DNA from: Oceanobacillus limi
GTDB lineage: Bacteria > Bacillota > Bacilli > Bacillales > Amphibacillaceae
Assembly: GCF_900111445.1 (NCBI RefSeq)
Contig: NZ_FOHE01000010.1
Coordinates: 1-64,000 of the forward strand
Direction: 5' to 3'
DNA length: 64,000 nt
The notes below the pieces were generated by a model. It was not told the origin of the DNA and did not search any database. It worked only from the letters and a program-made list of their open reading frames with translations. This document shows positions 53,643 to 62,425 of the stretch, piece after piece. The position numbers were made by a program, and so were the translations under genes. Position 1 is the stretch's first letter. Each line of letters starts with the position of its first letter.

Positions 53643-53760
53643 AAGAACAAAAGCGCAAGCGCCCGTTTAGCGACGTACGAACTGGGACGGCGATTACTCG
53701 CCAAACCGAAAACCTTTTGCACCTGGCCATGCCAGGTGGCTCCATATTGCCAGGCAAAGT
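53643..53760. repeat. GC-rich intergenic repeat, partial copy with extra palindrome
   Basis: GAACAAAAGCGCAAGCGCC and GCGACGTACGAACTGG match the start of the repeat at 41938, then the sequence diverges. Further on, CACCTGGC-CAT-GCCAGGTG (53723-53741) is a perfect palindrome that is absent from the other copies. Confidence 0.65.
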
Positions 53761-53853
53761 GACGATTTTAATGGAGTATTCGTCATGCTTCGTTATTGCT
53801 GTATGTAAGCTTAACAAAACCAAATTTTTATTCTTTCATCTGCAAAATAAAAA

Positions 53854-53893
53854 AGCCAAAAAGAGGAGCGTTAAAGCTTCCTACTTTTTGGCT
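53854..53893 (-). terminator. Terminator of the DUF2294-type gene
   Basis: Stem AGCCAAAAAG / CTTTTTGGCT with a 20-base inner loop that can pair further, followed on the minus strand by a T run. Confidence 0.85.
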
Positions 53894-53903
53894 TATGGCT
53901 AGC

Positions 53904-54680
53904 TTATTTATCTAGCACATTGCTACCTTTTTGATTTGGGTTGATAATGAACAAAATGACACTTTTATCACGTTCAAAATCCCAAGCTGTAAATGAATCA
54001 TCTATTTTCGCATCAAGAATGGATTCCATCCGTGTACTATTATGTAATAGGCGTTTTTCTACCCGCCTTTTAGCGGTTCGTAATACTTCTGTCTGGCCCA
54101 TACGAATAAATTCTCGTTCAATTGTTACAAAGATACCCGTTCGAATAACTACAATTGTTCGTTCATTTAGTTTAATCGAAACGACTTCTTCAGGAACTTT
54201 TTGCGCCTGCTGACTAACATTATTAATCTCCTCATGAACCTCTTGTTTTCCTGGATAATCTAAGGTTGCAAGCTGGTCTAACTTCGCTGATTCAGGACAA
54301 ATTGCCACAAACATTCCCGATTGATTTTGAAGATTCCAATCATAGTAGAATTCTTCAATCTCGCAGGCAGTTAGTAACTTCATATAGGCTTTAATTTCTG
54401 GGATTAAACTTTTCATTAGAATATCCCTAGAAGATTGTACAAAGCTTTCTTGTTTTTCACTCATAAGCACTTTTTCCATCGGTGATAAAAACTTTCGTAA
54501 ATATACCGTTATAAATGGTTGCTTCACGGATACAAATACCGTTTCCGGTCCTCGACCAAAATTATCTCTTAATAGTTTACCTATGTAACTCGCTAGTTCT
54601 TTTTGAATTTGTTCCGTTTCCAAACGTAACATCCTTTTTCTATAGATAAAAGCATTGTTTTCTTTTATCCGAGTTTTCAT
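53904..54680 (-). CDS. Tandem DUF2294-like protein
   Basis: A 258-residue soluble protein. Residues 20-115 (ELASYIGKLLRDNFGRGPET, VYLRKFLSPMEKVLM) resemble DUF2294, found in B. subtilis YbcI. Residues 155-240 (EVVSIKLNERTIVVIRTGIF, GQTEVLRTAKRRVEKRLL) look like a second, diverged copy. Single-domain members are about 120 residues, so this is a fused duplicate. Function of the domain is unknown. The start is uncertain: the ATG used has a weak AGG eight bases upstream, and another lies 16 codons later. Confidence 0.6.
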   Translation of the reverse strand: MKTRIKENNAFIYRKRMLRLETEQIQKELASYIGKLLRDNFGRGPETVFVSVKQPFITVYLRKFLSPMEKVLMSEKQESFVQSSRDILMKSLIPEIKAYMKLLTACEIEEFYYDWNLQNQSGMFVAICPESAKLDQLATLDYPGKQEVHEEINNVSQQAQKVPEEVVSIKLNERTIVVIRTGIFVTIEREFIRMGQTEVLRTAKRRVEKRLLHNSTRMESILDAKIDDSFTAWDFERDKSVILFIINPNQKGSNVLDK

Positions 54681-54918
54681 TTTAATACCTAATAATAAGA
54701 TTATCAACAAAATAAGAGAAAAATATTCCCTGCCAATTTCTTCATACTATTTAAAATCTTTAAATTCCTAATCTACAATATTAACGAATGAGGTATATCA
54801 CATCATCGTATCTAAACTCCATTTATAATTAGCACGTTTGACAATACATTTCCAATAACAATTTTTTGAGATTCCTGTCAAAGAGGATTACAATGTGTTA
54901 AGAAAGGAGTTTTACAAC

Positions 54919-55794
54919 ATGAAACCACACTACCCATTACCAGAAAATATTGTTGATATATTAGAATCGAGAAGAAGAAAGACGAATGATTCATTTACGG
55001 ATTTAATAAGAGGCGGTGGCTATGTTCCACCGAATATGGATTTACTAGTCGATGCGATCTCTGCATTAAGTATGGGGAAAAACGTTTTACTTAAAGGACC
55101 AACTGGCGCGGGAAAAACAAAATTCGCTGAATCCTTATCTCAGTTATTCAACCAACCAATGTTTAGTGTAAACTGTTCCGTTGATTTGGATGCAGAAAGC
55201 CTATTAGGGTTTAAAACATTGACTTATGAAGGGGAAAAACAAGTAATTGAATTCATTCCTGGACCAGTCATCAATTCCATGAAACACGGAAATTTTTTAT
55301 ATATTGATGAAGTAAATATGGCAAAACCAGAAACGTTGCCACTTATTAATGGCGTGCTGGATTACCGCAGAACGATCACAAATCCATTTACAAACGAAAT
55401 CGTAACCGCAGAAGATGGATTTAACGTCATTGCAGCTATTAATGAAGGTTATGTAGGAACCGTTCCCCTTAATGAAGCATTAAAGAACCGATTCGTTGTC
55501 ATTGAAGTACCATATATTGAAGGCGATCAATTACGAAATCTGATCCGTTCCAATACGAATTTAACGGATGATTCCATGATTGATTTATTTGTCACCCTAT
55601 CAAGTGACCTTATTCATGCTGTTTCTCAAGGGAAACTATCGGAAGATGCGGCATCTATTCGAGCATTACTAGATGCATGTGACTTAAGTGCACTTATTCC
55701 AGCAAAACGGGCGATTCAGCGATCTATTGCCGATAAGTTAGATGAAGCGCGCGAAAGAGAATTTGTTCAAAATTTAACAGAGACGCTTTTCTAG
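54919..55794 (+). CDS. yojN: MoxR-type AAA+ ATPase YojN
   Basis: A 291-residue AAA+ ATPase of the MoxR/CbbQ group. Walker A is GPTGAGKTK near residue 58, Walker B LYIDEVNMAKPE near 128, sensor 1 in VIAAINEG near 173, and the arginine finger in LNEALKNRF near 188. It is followed 15 bases later by a VWA-domain gene, the usual partner that this ATPase remodels or inserts metal with. Size and pairing match yojN-yojO of B. subtilis. The ATG ten bases after AAAGGAG was chosen. Confidence 0.85.
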   Translation: MKPHYPLPENIVDILESRRRKTNDSFTDLIRGGGYVPPNMDLLVDAISALSMGKNVLLKGPTGAGKTKFAESLSQLFNQPMFSVNCSVDLDAESLLGFKTLTYEGEKQVIEFIPGPVINSMKHGNFLYIDEVNMAKPETLPLINGVLDYRRTITNPFTNEIVTAEDGFNVIAAINEGYVGTVPLNEALKNRFVVIEVPYIEGDQLRNLIRSNTNLTDDSMIDLFVTLSSDLIHAVSQGKLSEDAASIRALLDACDLSALIPAKRAIQRSIADKLDEAREREFVQNLTETLF

Positions 55795-55809
55795 ATAGGA
55801 GAATTCGTA

Positions 55810-57726
55810 ATGTTTCAATTTAATGATAAACGAGTTGATACGAACCTATTCCTACAATTGCAAGATCTATCAACCGTATTGTCTAGTGATCCTGAAATTG
55901 CTTTTGAATACAACTACGGTTCCTTTATTGATGTCGTGGAGCATAAAATAACTGCAAGTCGCTCCTTTTGGGATAATACAAAACAAGACATCAAGGAGGC
56001 TGGACTAAAGACAGATATCTTTTTGCGAGCCATTGGAACACTCAAATATACGAATATCCCTGCGATGAAAAACTATCGAGAAGAAATTCAAGAAGTTTCT
56101 ATTTCCAAATTCGCTTCTCAATTGGTCGCTATTTTAGAGGATATTCGCTTAGAAGAAATTATTAAAAAAGAACGCCCAGGTACCAAAAGAGCTTTTGCCA
56201 CACGTAGAAGCTATCATAAACAATACTTTGAAAGTCAATTGGCTACGAATGTAAACCGAAGCTATTCCACAGATGAATTATTTTGTCTGATTTATTTATT
56301 AATCTTATCAGATGTTCCAGACCCACGATTTCCAAAAGCGAATGAACGACAATTGGAAAAGCTAGAAAGATTAAAGCCAACCCTTTATTCGGTCTTTGAG
56401 GCAAAAACAACAGCTGATATCACCAACTTAGCAACCCAAATTGTTTTCCAGGTTGATCCTGATTACAAGGATACATTTAATGAATATTTCATCTTCCCAA
56501 TTGTTCATATGGAAAACTATACAAGAAATACACTTTTTGACGAACTTACGCGAACAGACCCGTTATCAAATGACGATTTTGAAGAGGTTGATCAAGAAAA
56601 AAGTGAATATATCGATGAGAAGTTTTCCACATGGCATCGCGAAAATAAAAACGGAGATGGCAATCAAACCTTTTTACAATTTGAATTAGAACAAGGTACA
56701 AAGACAAGTCTTATCGGTGATGGAGCGAGAGAAACGGAGGAAGGCGATCAAGCAATGGCTTCCATCCAAGGTGCATCAGGTGAGAGCAAACAAAATGACT
56801 ACTCAAAAATGGAATCTATGGAAAAAAAGGAATCCAATCAAGGACAGGAACAAAAGGAAGTACCTTATGGTGAAGAAAATAGAGATGCCGTTAAAATGGA
56901 TAAGGTTGCTAATAAGCCTTCCGCAGAGGATGTGCAATTGTATGCGGAATACACGTATGACATCGAAGCTTATAAACGCAAGCTTTCAAAAACAATTCAA
57001 AAAACGTTAGAGCATAAGAAGAACTCTCCCCGTAAAGACTTATTATTTGGTCGACTGTCTAGAAAGCTATTACCAATTGTAGTTGATAATGATCGAAGAA
57101 TTTTCTATAAGAAAAACAATGAATCCAATGAAATAGATGCGGTATTCTCCCTTCTCGTTGACTGCTCCGCATCCATGCACAATAAGATGGAAGAGACAAA
57201 AAAAGGAATCGTATTATTTCACGAAGTACTAAATGAATTAAAAATTCCTCACTCGATTACCGGATTTTGGGAGGATGCCAACGCAGTAAAAGAAGGGTAT
57301 CAACCTAATTATTTTCATCGAATCCACGCATTTTCCGACTCTTTTTATGAAGATAATGGTCCTAAGATCATGCAACTAGAACCGGAAGAGGATAATCGTG
57401 ATGGATTTAGCATTCGCGTCGCGACAAAAGAATTACAAAGTCGTAGAGAAAAGAATAAGTTTTTATTGGTATTCTCTGACGGCGAACCAGCTGCTTCGAA
57501 TTATGAACAAAATGGGGTTGTTGATACGAATGAAGCAGTAGCTGAAGCACGTAAAAGAGGTATTGATGTAGTCGGCATGTTCCTGGCAGATGGAGAGGTT
57601 CAAGAGCACGAAGACCTAACCATGAGGAACATCTATGGACGAGAAAGGCTGATGATCCCAAGCGTCGCCGAATTACCCGAACACTTCGCACCACTACTAA
57701 AAAAACTACTACTAAAAAGTCTATAA
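55810..57726 (+). CDS. yojO: VWA-domain (CobT/NorD-like) protein YojO
   Basis: A 638-residue soluble protein, the same length as I recall for B. subtilis YojO. The N-terminal half is helical. A charged low-complexity linker covers about residues 300-385. The C-terminal von Willebrand factor A domain carries the MIDAS metal site: DCSASMHNK near residue 452, a threonine in the middle and DGEPAASN near 560. With the MoxR ATPase encoded just upstream it should form a two-part chaperone or chelatase-like complex. The client protein is unknown. Confidence 0.87.
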   Translation: MFQFNDKRVDTNLFLQLQDLSTVLSSDPEIAFEYNYGSFIDVVEHKITASRSFWDNTKQDIKEAGLKTDIFLRAIGTLKYTNIPAMKNYREEIQEVSISKFASQLVAILEDIRLEEIIKKERPGTKRAFATRRSYHKQYFESQLATNVNRSYSTDELFCLIYLLILSDVPDPRFPKANERQLEKLERLKPTLYSVFEAKTTADITNLATQIVFQVDPDYKDTFNEYFIFPIVHMENYTRNTLFDELTRTDPLSNDDFEEVDQEKSEYIDEKFSTWHRENKNGDGNQTFLQFELEQGTKTSLIGDGARETEEGDQAMASIQGASGESKQNDYSKMESMEKKESNQGQEQKEVPYGEENRDAVKMDKVANKPSAEDVQLYAEYTYDIEAYKRKLSKTIQKTLEHKKNSPRKDLLFGRLSRKLLPIVVDNDRRIFYKKNNESNEIDAVFSLLVDCSASMHNKMEETKKGIVLFHEVLNELKIPHSITGFWEDANAVKEGYQPNYFHRIHAFSDSFYEDNGPKIMQLEPEEDNRDGFSIRVATKELQSRREKNKFLLVFSDGEPAASNYEQNGVVDTNEAVAEARKRGIDVVGMFLADGEVQEHEDLTMRNIYGRERLMIPSVAELPEHFAPLLKKLLLKSL

Positions 57727-57774
57727 AGGTGCCAGGCACTTGTCAAAAATTGACAAGTGCCTGGCACCTTTTTT
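57725..57774. terminator. Strong palindromic terminator, ggtgccaggcac type
   Basis: A perfect stem of about 22 bp: AAAGGTGCCAGGCACTTG and its complement around a short AAA loop, with T runs on both sides. It ends yojO and the convergent transpeptidase gene. The core GTGCCAGGCAC recurs in many Bacillaceae terminators, by general knowledge. Confidence 0.92.
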
Positions 57775-58909
57775 ATTCGATTGTGACTGGGGTTCCGATT
57801 GGGATTTGATTATAAAGCCATTCGACATCTTCGTTGAGCATTCGAATACAACCTAAACTAACATGCCCACCAATGGATGTAGGATCATTTGTGCCATGGA
57901 TTCCATATACCGTTCCGTCTGTTCCAGGGACATTAAGTCCAATCCATCTACTTCCTAATGGATTATCAGGATGACCTCCTGGAATCCCTTTGGAACTGTA
58001 CCACGGTTCCTCAATTTTATTGACGACATTAAAGTCCCCTTCTGGCGTCATGGAAACATCCTTCCCTGTTCCAACAGAGAAACTCCTAACCTCATCCCCA
58101 TTTTGAAATACCGTTAGCTGATTTGTTTTTTTATTTATACGAATAGAAAAGGATGATGTTTCCACCGATGCTTCGCTAGATTTGCGTGATCCTTGGACAG
58201 GTACATCTTTTTCTAACAAGGAAGGACTAGGGATATGTATAGCAGTGCCAAATGGCAAATGATCCGGATTCTGAAGGTCATTATATTTTGCTAAAGCTCC
58301 CGTATAGGCATCTGTATTGTAATATTTTCTACTGATTCCTATTAGAGACTCTCCCTGCTTGATGGTATGCTCGATCATATAGTCAGGATCTGGTATATTC
58401 AGCTGCATTCCTACTTGGATCTCTTTAGCAGGATTTGTAATATTATTATAAAGCTTAATCTGTTCCTGATAGCTACTATCCGAAAAATACAACATCGTAA
58501 TACTGTATAACGTCTCGCCTTCCTTTACCGTATGCTCTAAAACATAATCGGCTGAAATTTCTTTATCAATTGGAGTAGTTTGTTGTTGTTCCGTAACTTC
58601 TTCATTTTTCTCACTAGAATTAGCTTCCTTTTTTCCGTTTTCTTCCTTTCGCTTTTGATCTGAAATAGTAGTAAGATTTAATGTCTCCACTTCCTCTAGT
58701 ATTCCTTGTTTTTTCTTTGGCTCTTTTATGGAGCTTTCTGCGTGACTTGGTAATGACCGCCCTATTTCATCCATTTGTATCACATACCAAAGCACTATTC
58801 CAAGCAAAGCAATCAACAAGAAGAGCAAAAAGATCATGAAGTTATTCCTCTGCCTCTTATGTCGCTTTGACCTCGGAAGATAGAAATTTTCATTATTTCC
58901 TTCTGACAA
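57773..58909 (-). CDS. L,D-transpeptidase with two LysM domains
   Basis: A 378-residue cell-wall enzyme. A basic stretch (KRHKRQRN) and one membrane segment near residues 24-45 anchor it with the rest outside. A polar linker follows. Two LysM peptidoglycan-binding domains begin at HTVKEGETLYSI (near residue 125) and HTIKQGESLIGI (near 180). The YkuD domain has HGTNDPTSIGGHVSLGCIRM near residue 340, with catalytic histidine and cysteine. It can make 3-3 or lipid-independent cross-links. The TTG start follows AGAGGTG; ATGs further upstream have no ribosome site. Confidence 0.88.
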   Translation of the reverse strand: MSEGNNENFYLPRSKRHKRQRNNFMIFLLFLLIALLGIVLWYVIQMDEIGRSLPSHAESSIKEPKKKQGILEEVETLNLTTISDQKRKEENGKKEANSSEKNEEVTEQQQTTPIDKEISADYVLEHTVKEGETLYSITMLYFSDSSYQEQIKLYNNITNPAKEIQVGMQLNIPDPDYMIEHTIKQGESLIGISRKYYNTDAYTGALAKYNDLQNPDHLPFGTAIHIPSPSLLEKDVPVQGSRKSSEASVETSSFSIRINKKTNQLTVFQNGDEVRSFSVGTGKDVSMTPEGDFNVVNKIEEPWYSSKGIPGGHPDNPLGSRWIGLNVPGTDGTVYGIHGTNDPTSIGGHVSLGCIRMLNEDVEWLYNQIPIGTPVTIE

Positions 58910-59177
58910 TACCCACACCTCTTCGTACTTGATTAAGAACATTAACATTATAACGGAATAGTGTGAAAAAAACATCACTTTTTGTCAAAATAGTACTTAT
59001 CATTTGTTAAATAGCATCATTTTAACTACAAATATAAGCGAAACCATAAAATTCCACATCCATTGCACTATAAAATTTATAGTTATTTGTTCCTAAAAAA
59101 GAACAACCGGAGTGTTGGGTATTTTTTCACTTTGGTGTCATACTAATAAAAAAAGTCGAATGATGGAGTTGATGAAA

Positions 59178-59369
59178 ATGGGTGCCATTGAACGAAATGG
59201 TTATCGATTTGAACCCGAGTATAGTGTGATTCAACAAAACGGAGCAATCCATGTTTATCACAAAGGGGCATTTGTGGAAGAAGTCACATTCTCTTTCTCA
59301 GGAAAATATCCCGAACCAGCTAAAATTGAGGAACTTGTCGAAGACTACTGTGAAGAGCATGGAATATAA
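59178..59369 (+). CDS. YbxH-like small protein (DUF5370-type)
   Basis: A 63-residue soluble protein: MGAIERNGYRFEPEYSV, then AIHVYHKGAFVEEVTFSFSGKYP and an acidic helix. This recalls YbxH of B. subtilis (63 residues), unknown function. GGAG stands nine bases before this ATG; the ATG six bases earlier is only three bases from it. The longer frame opening at 59112 is not supported. Confidence 0.7.
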   Translation: MGAIERNGYRFEPEYSVIQQNGAIHVYHKGAFVEEVTFSFSGKYPEPAKIEELVEDYCEEHGI

Positions 59370-59415
59370 GTTAGGTAGTCCTTGTATGGGAAATCCATAA
59401 TTTTCCTAATAAAAA

Positions 59416-59447
59416 AGGTGAGAGGAAATTACTTGCTCCTCTCACCT
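59416..59447 (-). terminator. Terminator of the YkvS-like gene
   Basis: A perfect 11-bp stem AGGTGAGAGGA / TCCTCTCACCT with a T run on the minus strand. The A-rich flank on the plus side may also let it end the convergent ybxH-like transcript. Confidence 0.9.
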
Positions 59448-59453
59448 AAATAC

Positions 59454-59672
59454 CTACTTAACTTGTTTGTAATTTTTATGGTTAACAACAGTCTTGATTG
59501 GTTCTCCGGTTTTTTTGTTCTCTCCGATATTAATAATAACCGAATTTTCACGAACCATTAAAACCTTACCTAATTCACCCTTGTATTCACCTTTAACTAC
59601 CTCGATTATATCTCCTTCGTCAGCCTTATTAACCGGAGCCTTGTTTTCTTCTACTACATTTTCGTCTGCCAT
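59454..59672 (-). CDS. YkvS-like KOW-domain protein (DUF2187)
   Basis: A 72-residue soluble protein. After an acidic N-terminus of about 18 residues, GDIIEVVKGEYKGELGKVLMVRENSVIINI is a KOW/SH3-like barrel of the DUF2187 type, as in B. subtilis YkvS (quoted from residues 20-49 only in part: EGDIIEVVKGEYKGE). Similar to the RNA-contacting KOW motif of ribosomal L24 and NusG. AGGAG precedes the ATG. Function unknown. Confidence 0.75.
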   Translation of the reverse strand: MADENVVEENKAPVNKADEGDIIEVVKGEYKGELGKVLMVRENSVIINIGENKKTGEPIKTVVNHKNYKQVK

Positions 59673-60025
59673 ACTTCTCTCTCCTTTTTAACAATAGCAT
59701 TTTTAGTGTATATTAAGTAGATGATTTCATACGGAGAGTTTTTCTATCTTTGTAAACTATCCTGTGTTATTTTATCATGTGAAATATTGTAAACCAACAG
59801 ATAAATTTATATTCAATATTGCAACCAGTTGAAATTATCGGAACGGACACTGTTGACTTAATAATAAGTGGTATAAACTACAATCATTCATTTTCATTAC
59901 TTCATGCAATAGAGATTAACTGGAAAAGACCCTAAATTCGGATACTTCTTCACGAAATCAGAGTCTTATCGTTATATATTGACCTTATGTCCTTTGAAAG
60001 ATGTGAACATCTTTAGATATTTTAT
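59673..60025. other. Intergenic region with terminator
   Basis: 353 AT-rich bases without a gene. The only clear structure is the hairpin at 59926-59967 that should end the gene at 60026. Confidence 0.5.
59926..59967 (-). terminator. Terminator of the gene at 60026
   Basis: A stem of about 14 bp, AAGACTCTGATTTCG against CGAATTTAGGGTCTT, with a few mismatches and TTTTCC after it on the minus strand. Confidence 0.7.
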
Positions 60026-60361
60026 TTATTGATCCGATTGATTTATTAACGTTTCGTCCTCATCTACTAATCCTAAAGAAAATGCTTTTTCCATTATTTC
60101 TTTTACTTCTAAGGTGCGCTGTGGGTTGCTCGTATAATGCAATTGAGCTTCTAGAGCATTTCGGTGGAAAGCAGACATTTCTCTAGCCTTTTCTTGATCA
60201 ACTACTTTGTCCTCCTTAAGATATTGTTGAAATTCAGCAAAAGAAATATCTTTTGGTTGACCTCCTAAGCTTTCTCCATTTTGTAATTGATTTCGTAAAT
60301 GAGCTGAAATTGTTAAACGACTATATGCTGCAAACTGGGTATTGTCTGGTGTAATTCTCAT
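60026..60361 (-). CDS. Conserved hypothetical protein
   Basis: A 111-residue soluble, mostly helical protein. RITPDNTQFAAYSRLTISAHL starts it and an acidic tail ends it. No catalytic motif is visible. GGAGGGAA precedes the ATG and a terminator follows, which supports a real gene. A perfect palindrome TTAACTATAGTTAA (60401-60414) lies 40 bases upstream and may be an operator. The family is not recognised. Confidence 0.6.
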   Translation of the reverse strand: MRITPDNTQFAAYSRLTISAHLRNQLQNGESLGGQPKDISFAEFQQYLKEDKVVDQEKAREMSAFHRNALEAQLHYTSNPQRTLEVKEIMEKAFSLGLVDEDETLINQSDQ

Positions 60362-60673
60362 TTCTTATTTCCCTCCTGTTTCGTGATATGATGATTTAAC
60401 TTAACTATAGTTAACGTGGGACTACTAAACAACTTGAACCAAAATTGAATCTGAGTATATGTTTTTATGGGGAGATATAATTTCCGCTAAACATCTAGCT
60501 TCCCTATTATGTATCCTCTACGAATACTATGTTATATCACCCTTCAACAAAAAACAACAATTTTCTGATTATAATTCAAGCCTTAAACACTTTTGTGAAA
60601 TCAAATTACTCCTTTCAAAATCTCCTCTAGCGTTTGGTTACAATTCTCTAATTACCATTAATTTATTATCACA
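60362..60673. other. Intergenic region, 312 bases
   Basis: AT-rich. It contains the 14-bp palindrome at 60401-60414. The open frame that begins at 60459 on the plus strand runs antisense into the MFS gene and has no usable ribosome-site context of its own kind; not called. Confidence 0.45.
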
Positions 60674-61939
60674 TTACACCCTAACCCTTCGATCACGAAA
60701 CAGTTTTACACGATCAATTTCAGGAAGTTTACGTAAAACAGAACTACTTAACCAAAAAATGCTGAAGATAATCATCGAAATACCACAGATCAAAACAGAG
60801 ATTTCAGCTGCAAATGTTTCGCCTAATATACCACCAATTAGAGAACCTACGGGCATTCCTAGAGCTGCAGCACTAGTTAACAAAGTAATCACTCTTCCTA
60901 CATACGCTGTCTCTACCTGTTTCTGTATGGATGAAAAGACAAGAATGTTAAGTATTCCAATAGAAATTGCACCGGTAGAATATAATATGATTGATGGAAC
61001 TAAAGGTAACGTTGCAGTACCAATCCACATAATACCTGTGCCTATATATGAAACTATAATTATCTTACCAAAATCTAAGTGCTTTAATTTAGGAGTAATA
61101 ATTGTACCAATCATTATTCCAAGTGACAGGGAAGCTAGGTAAAATCCATATACAGCTTCTACACCATTACTTTTAATAAGAGAAAATGCAGGTAAATTTG
61201 TTGTCATGATAACCATGGCAATGTTAATAAAGACGATAGAATAAATCATTTTAGGAATTAATGAATTTTTAATATAGTTAAAACCCGCTTTAAGATCTAT
61301 AAAATATTTTTTAGAAGCAGAACCAATAGACTGACCCTTTTCTTTGGTGATATCTGGTTGTTGGAAATTGAAAAATGCATATAAGAGGCTCACGAGTAGT
61401 ATACAGATTGCAAAAATGGAGATAGCTGGAACTGTACCAATAATTGTTACGATAATCCCTGCTCCGGCAATAAAAGCTATGTCCATAGCTTCTCGAATTG
61501 TTTGTAAACACGAATTCGCCTCAAGCACATTATCTTCACCTACAATTATAGGTAGTATGGTTGATTCAATTGGATACGTATATTGCGTAAATAAAGCAAC
61601 GATAAATAACAAACTAATGACATACCAAACATGTAATCCAACCGTGTAGTTTAATATTGGAATTGTAAATAAAATGGCTGCTTTTGCAAGGTTACTATAT
61701 ACCAGCCCATGTTTATATTTAGCATAGTTAGCTAATGGAGCAATTAAAAACGACAGTACACTCGCTGAAGATATTGCAAACATTGCAAGTCCAGAATAAA
61801 AAACACTTCCACTTAAATTTAATACAAGCAACATCCCCGCAACTAAGTAAATACCACTTCCTAATCCATTAACAAAAACACCGAACATTAATATCAAAAA
61901 GTTTCTTTCCAACATAAATGGTTTTATATTTTTCATCAT
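60674..61939 (-). CDS. MFS transporter under winged-helix control
   Basis: A 421-residue major facilitator protein with 12 hydrophobic segments. It resembles the MFS_3/enterobactin-exporter-type group (NFLILMFGVFVNGLGSGIYL near residue 14, GEDNVLEANSCLQTIREAMD near 134). It starts directly after the stop codon of the regulator gene, with GGAGGAG upstream of ATGATG, so the two are co-translated. The likely role is export of a toxic or signalling compound sensed by the regulator. The substrate is unknown. Confidence 0.82.
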   Translation of the reverse strand: MMKNIKPFMLERNFLILMFGVFVNGLGSGIYLVAGMLLVLNLSGSVFYSGLAMFAISSASVLSFLIAPLANYAKYKHGLVYSNLAKAAILFTIPILNYTVGLHVWYVISLLFIVALFTQYTYPIESTILPIIVGEDNVLEANSCLQTIREAMDIAFIAGAGIIVTIIGTVPAISIFAICILLVSLLYAFFNFQQPDITKEKGQSIGSASKKYFIDLKAGFNYIKNSLIPKMIYSIVFINIAMVIMTTNLPAFSLIKSNGVEAVYGFYLASLSLGIMIGTIITPKLKHLDFGKIIIVSYIGTGIMWIGTATLPLVPSIILYSTGAISIGILNILVFSSIQKQVETAYVGRVITLLTSAAALGMPVGSLIGGILGETFAAEISVLICGISMIIFSIFWLSSSVLRKLPEIDRVKLFRDRRVRV

Positions 61940-62425
61940 TTAATTCTCCTCCTCATTAAATTCTTTTATAAGAAATTCTATAGAGTATGGAAATTGTTCC
62001 TCACTATCCTTTTCTTTATAAGATAAATGTCCATATTTAAAGAAAAGCTCCTCCAACTCTCCGCTTAACTGATTCACAAGTTTTTTAGACAAATAAATAT
62101 TAGTAGTTCTACCGTCAACGTGCCCTGGTGGAGATACTTGCTCTGGATTCTTAAATAAATTAGCTTTAGCTTTGTAATATTTTTCTACAATTCCCTTCTC
62201 GGTGTTAATGCTTTCCACTTCAAGAATATCGTGCTTTACAAGCTGCTGAATATGATAGTAAACCGTACCAGGGTTTTTACCTAATAAATCGGCCACTTGT
62301 TTGGGTGTCATGGGTTGTTCATAAAGCAAAGCTACCAATCTTGACCTTAGGGGATTGGATAGCACCTTTTGTTGCTCCCAATTAATTTCCATCATTTCTT
62401 TGCCACTCTTATGATTCCAGTCCAT
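61940..62425 (-). CDS. ArsR-like winged-helix regulator
   Basis: A 161-residue DNA-binding protein. The N-terminal domain, LSNPLRSRLVALLYEQPMT and ADLLGKNPGTVYYHIQQLVK near residues 22-60, is an ArsR/HTH_20-type winged helix. The C-terminal part (residues 75-160) has no known ligand motif and no cysteine metal site, so a metal sensor is unlikely. A strong promoter whose spacer holds a palindrome precedes it (62504-62532), and the MFS gene follows at once: an autoregulated repressor and pump pair is likely. Confidence 0.82.
   Translation of the reverse strand: MDWNHKSGKEMMEINWEQQKVLSNPLRSRLVALLYEQPMTPKQVADLLGKNPGTVYYHIQQLVKHDILEVESINTEKGIVEKYYKAKANLFKNPEQVSPPGHVDGRTTNIYLSKKLVNQLSGELEELFFKYGHLSYKEKDSEEQFPYSIEFLIKEFNEEEN

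Noticed and set aside
57725-57774. CRISPR-like or mobile repeat
   Set aside because: Although it is a strong palindrome, it is a single unit with T runs between convergent genes and is best explained as a terminator. No regularly spaced repeats were seen anywhere in the window.
60459-61142. 227-codon frame opposite the MFS gene
   Set aside because: Most of it is antisense to the MFS gene and composition is as expected for such a shadow.
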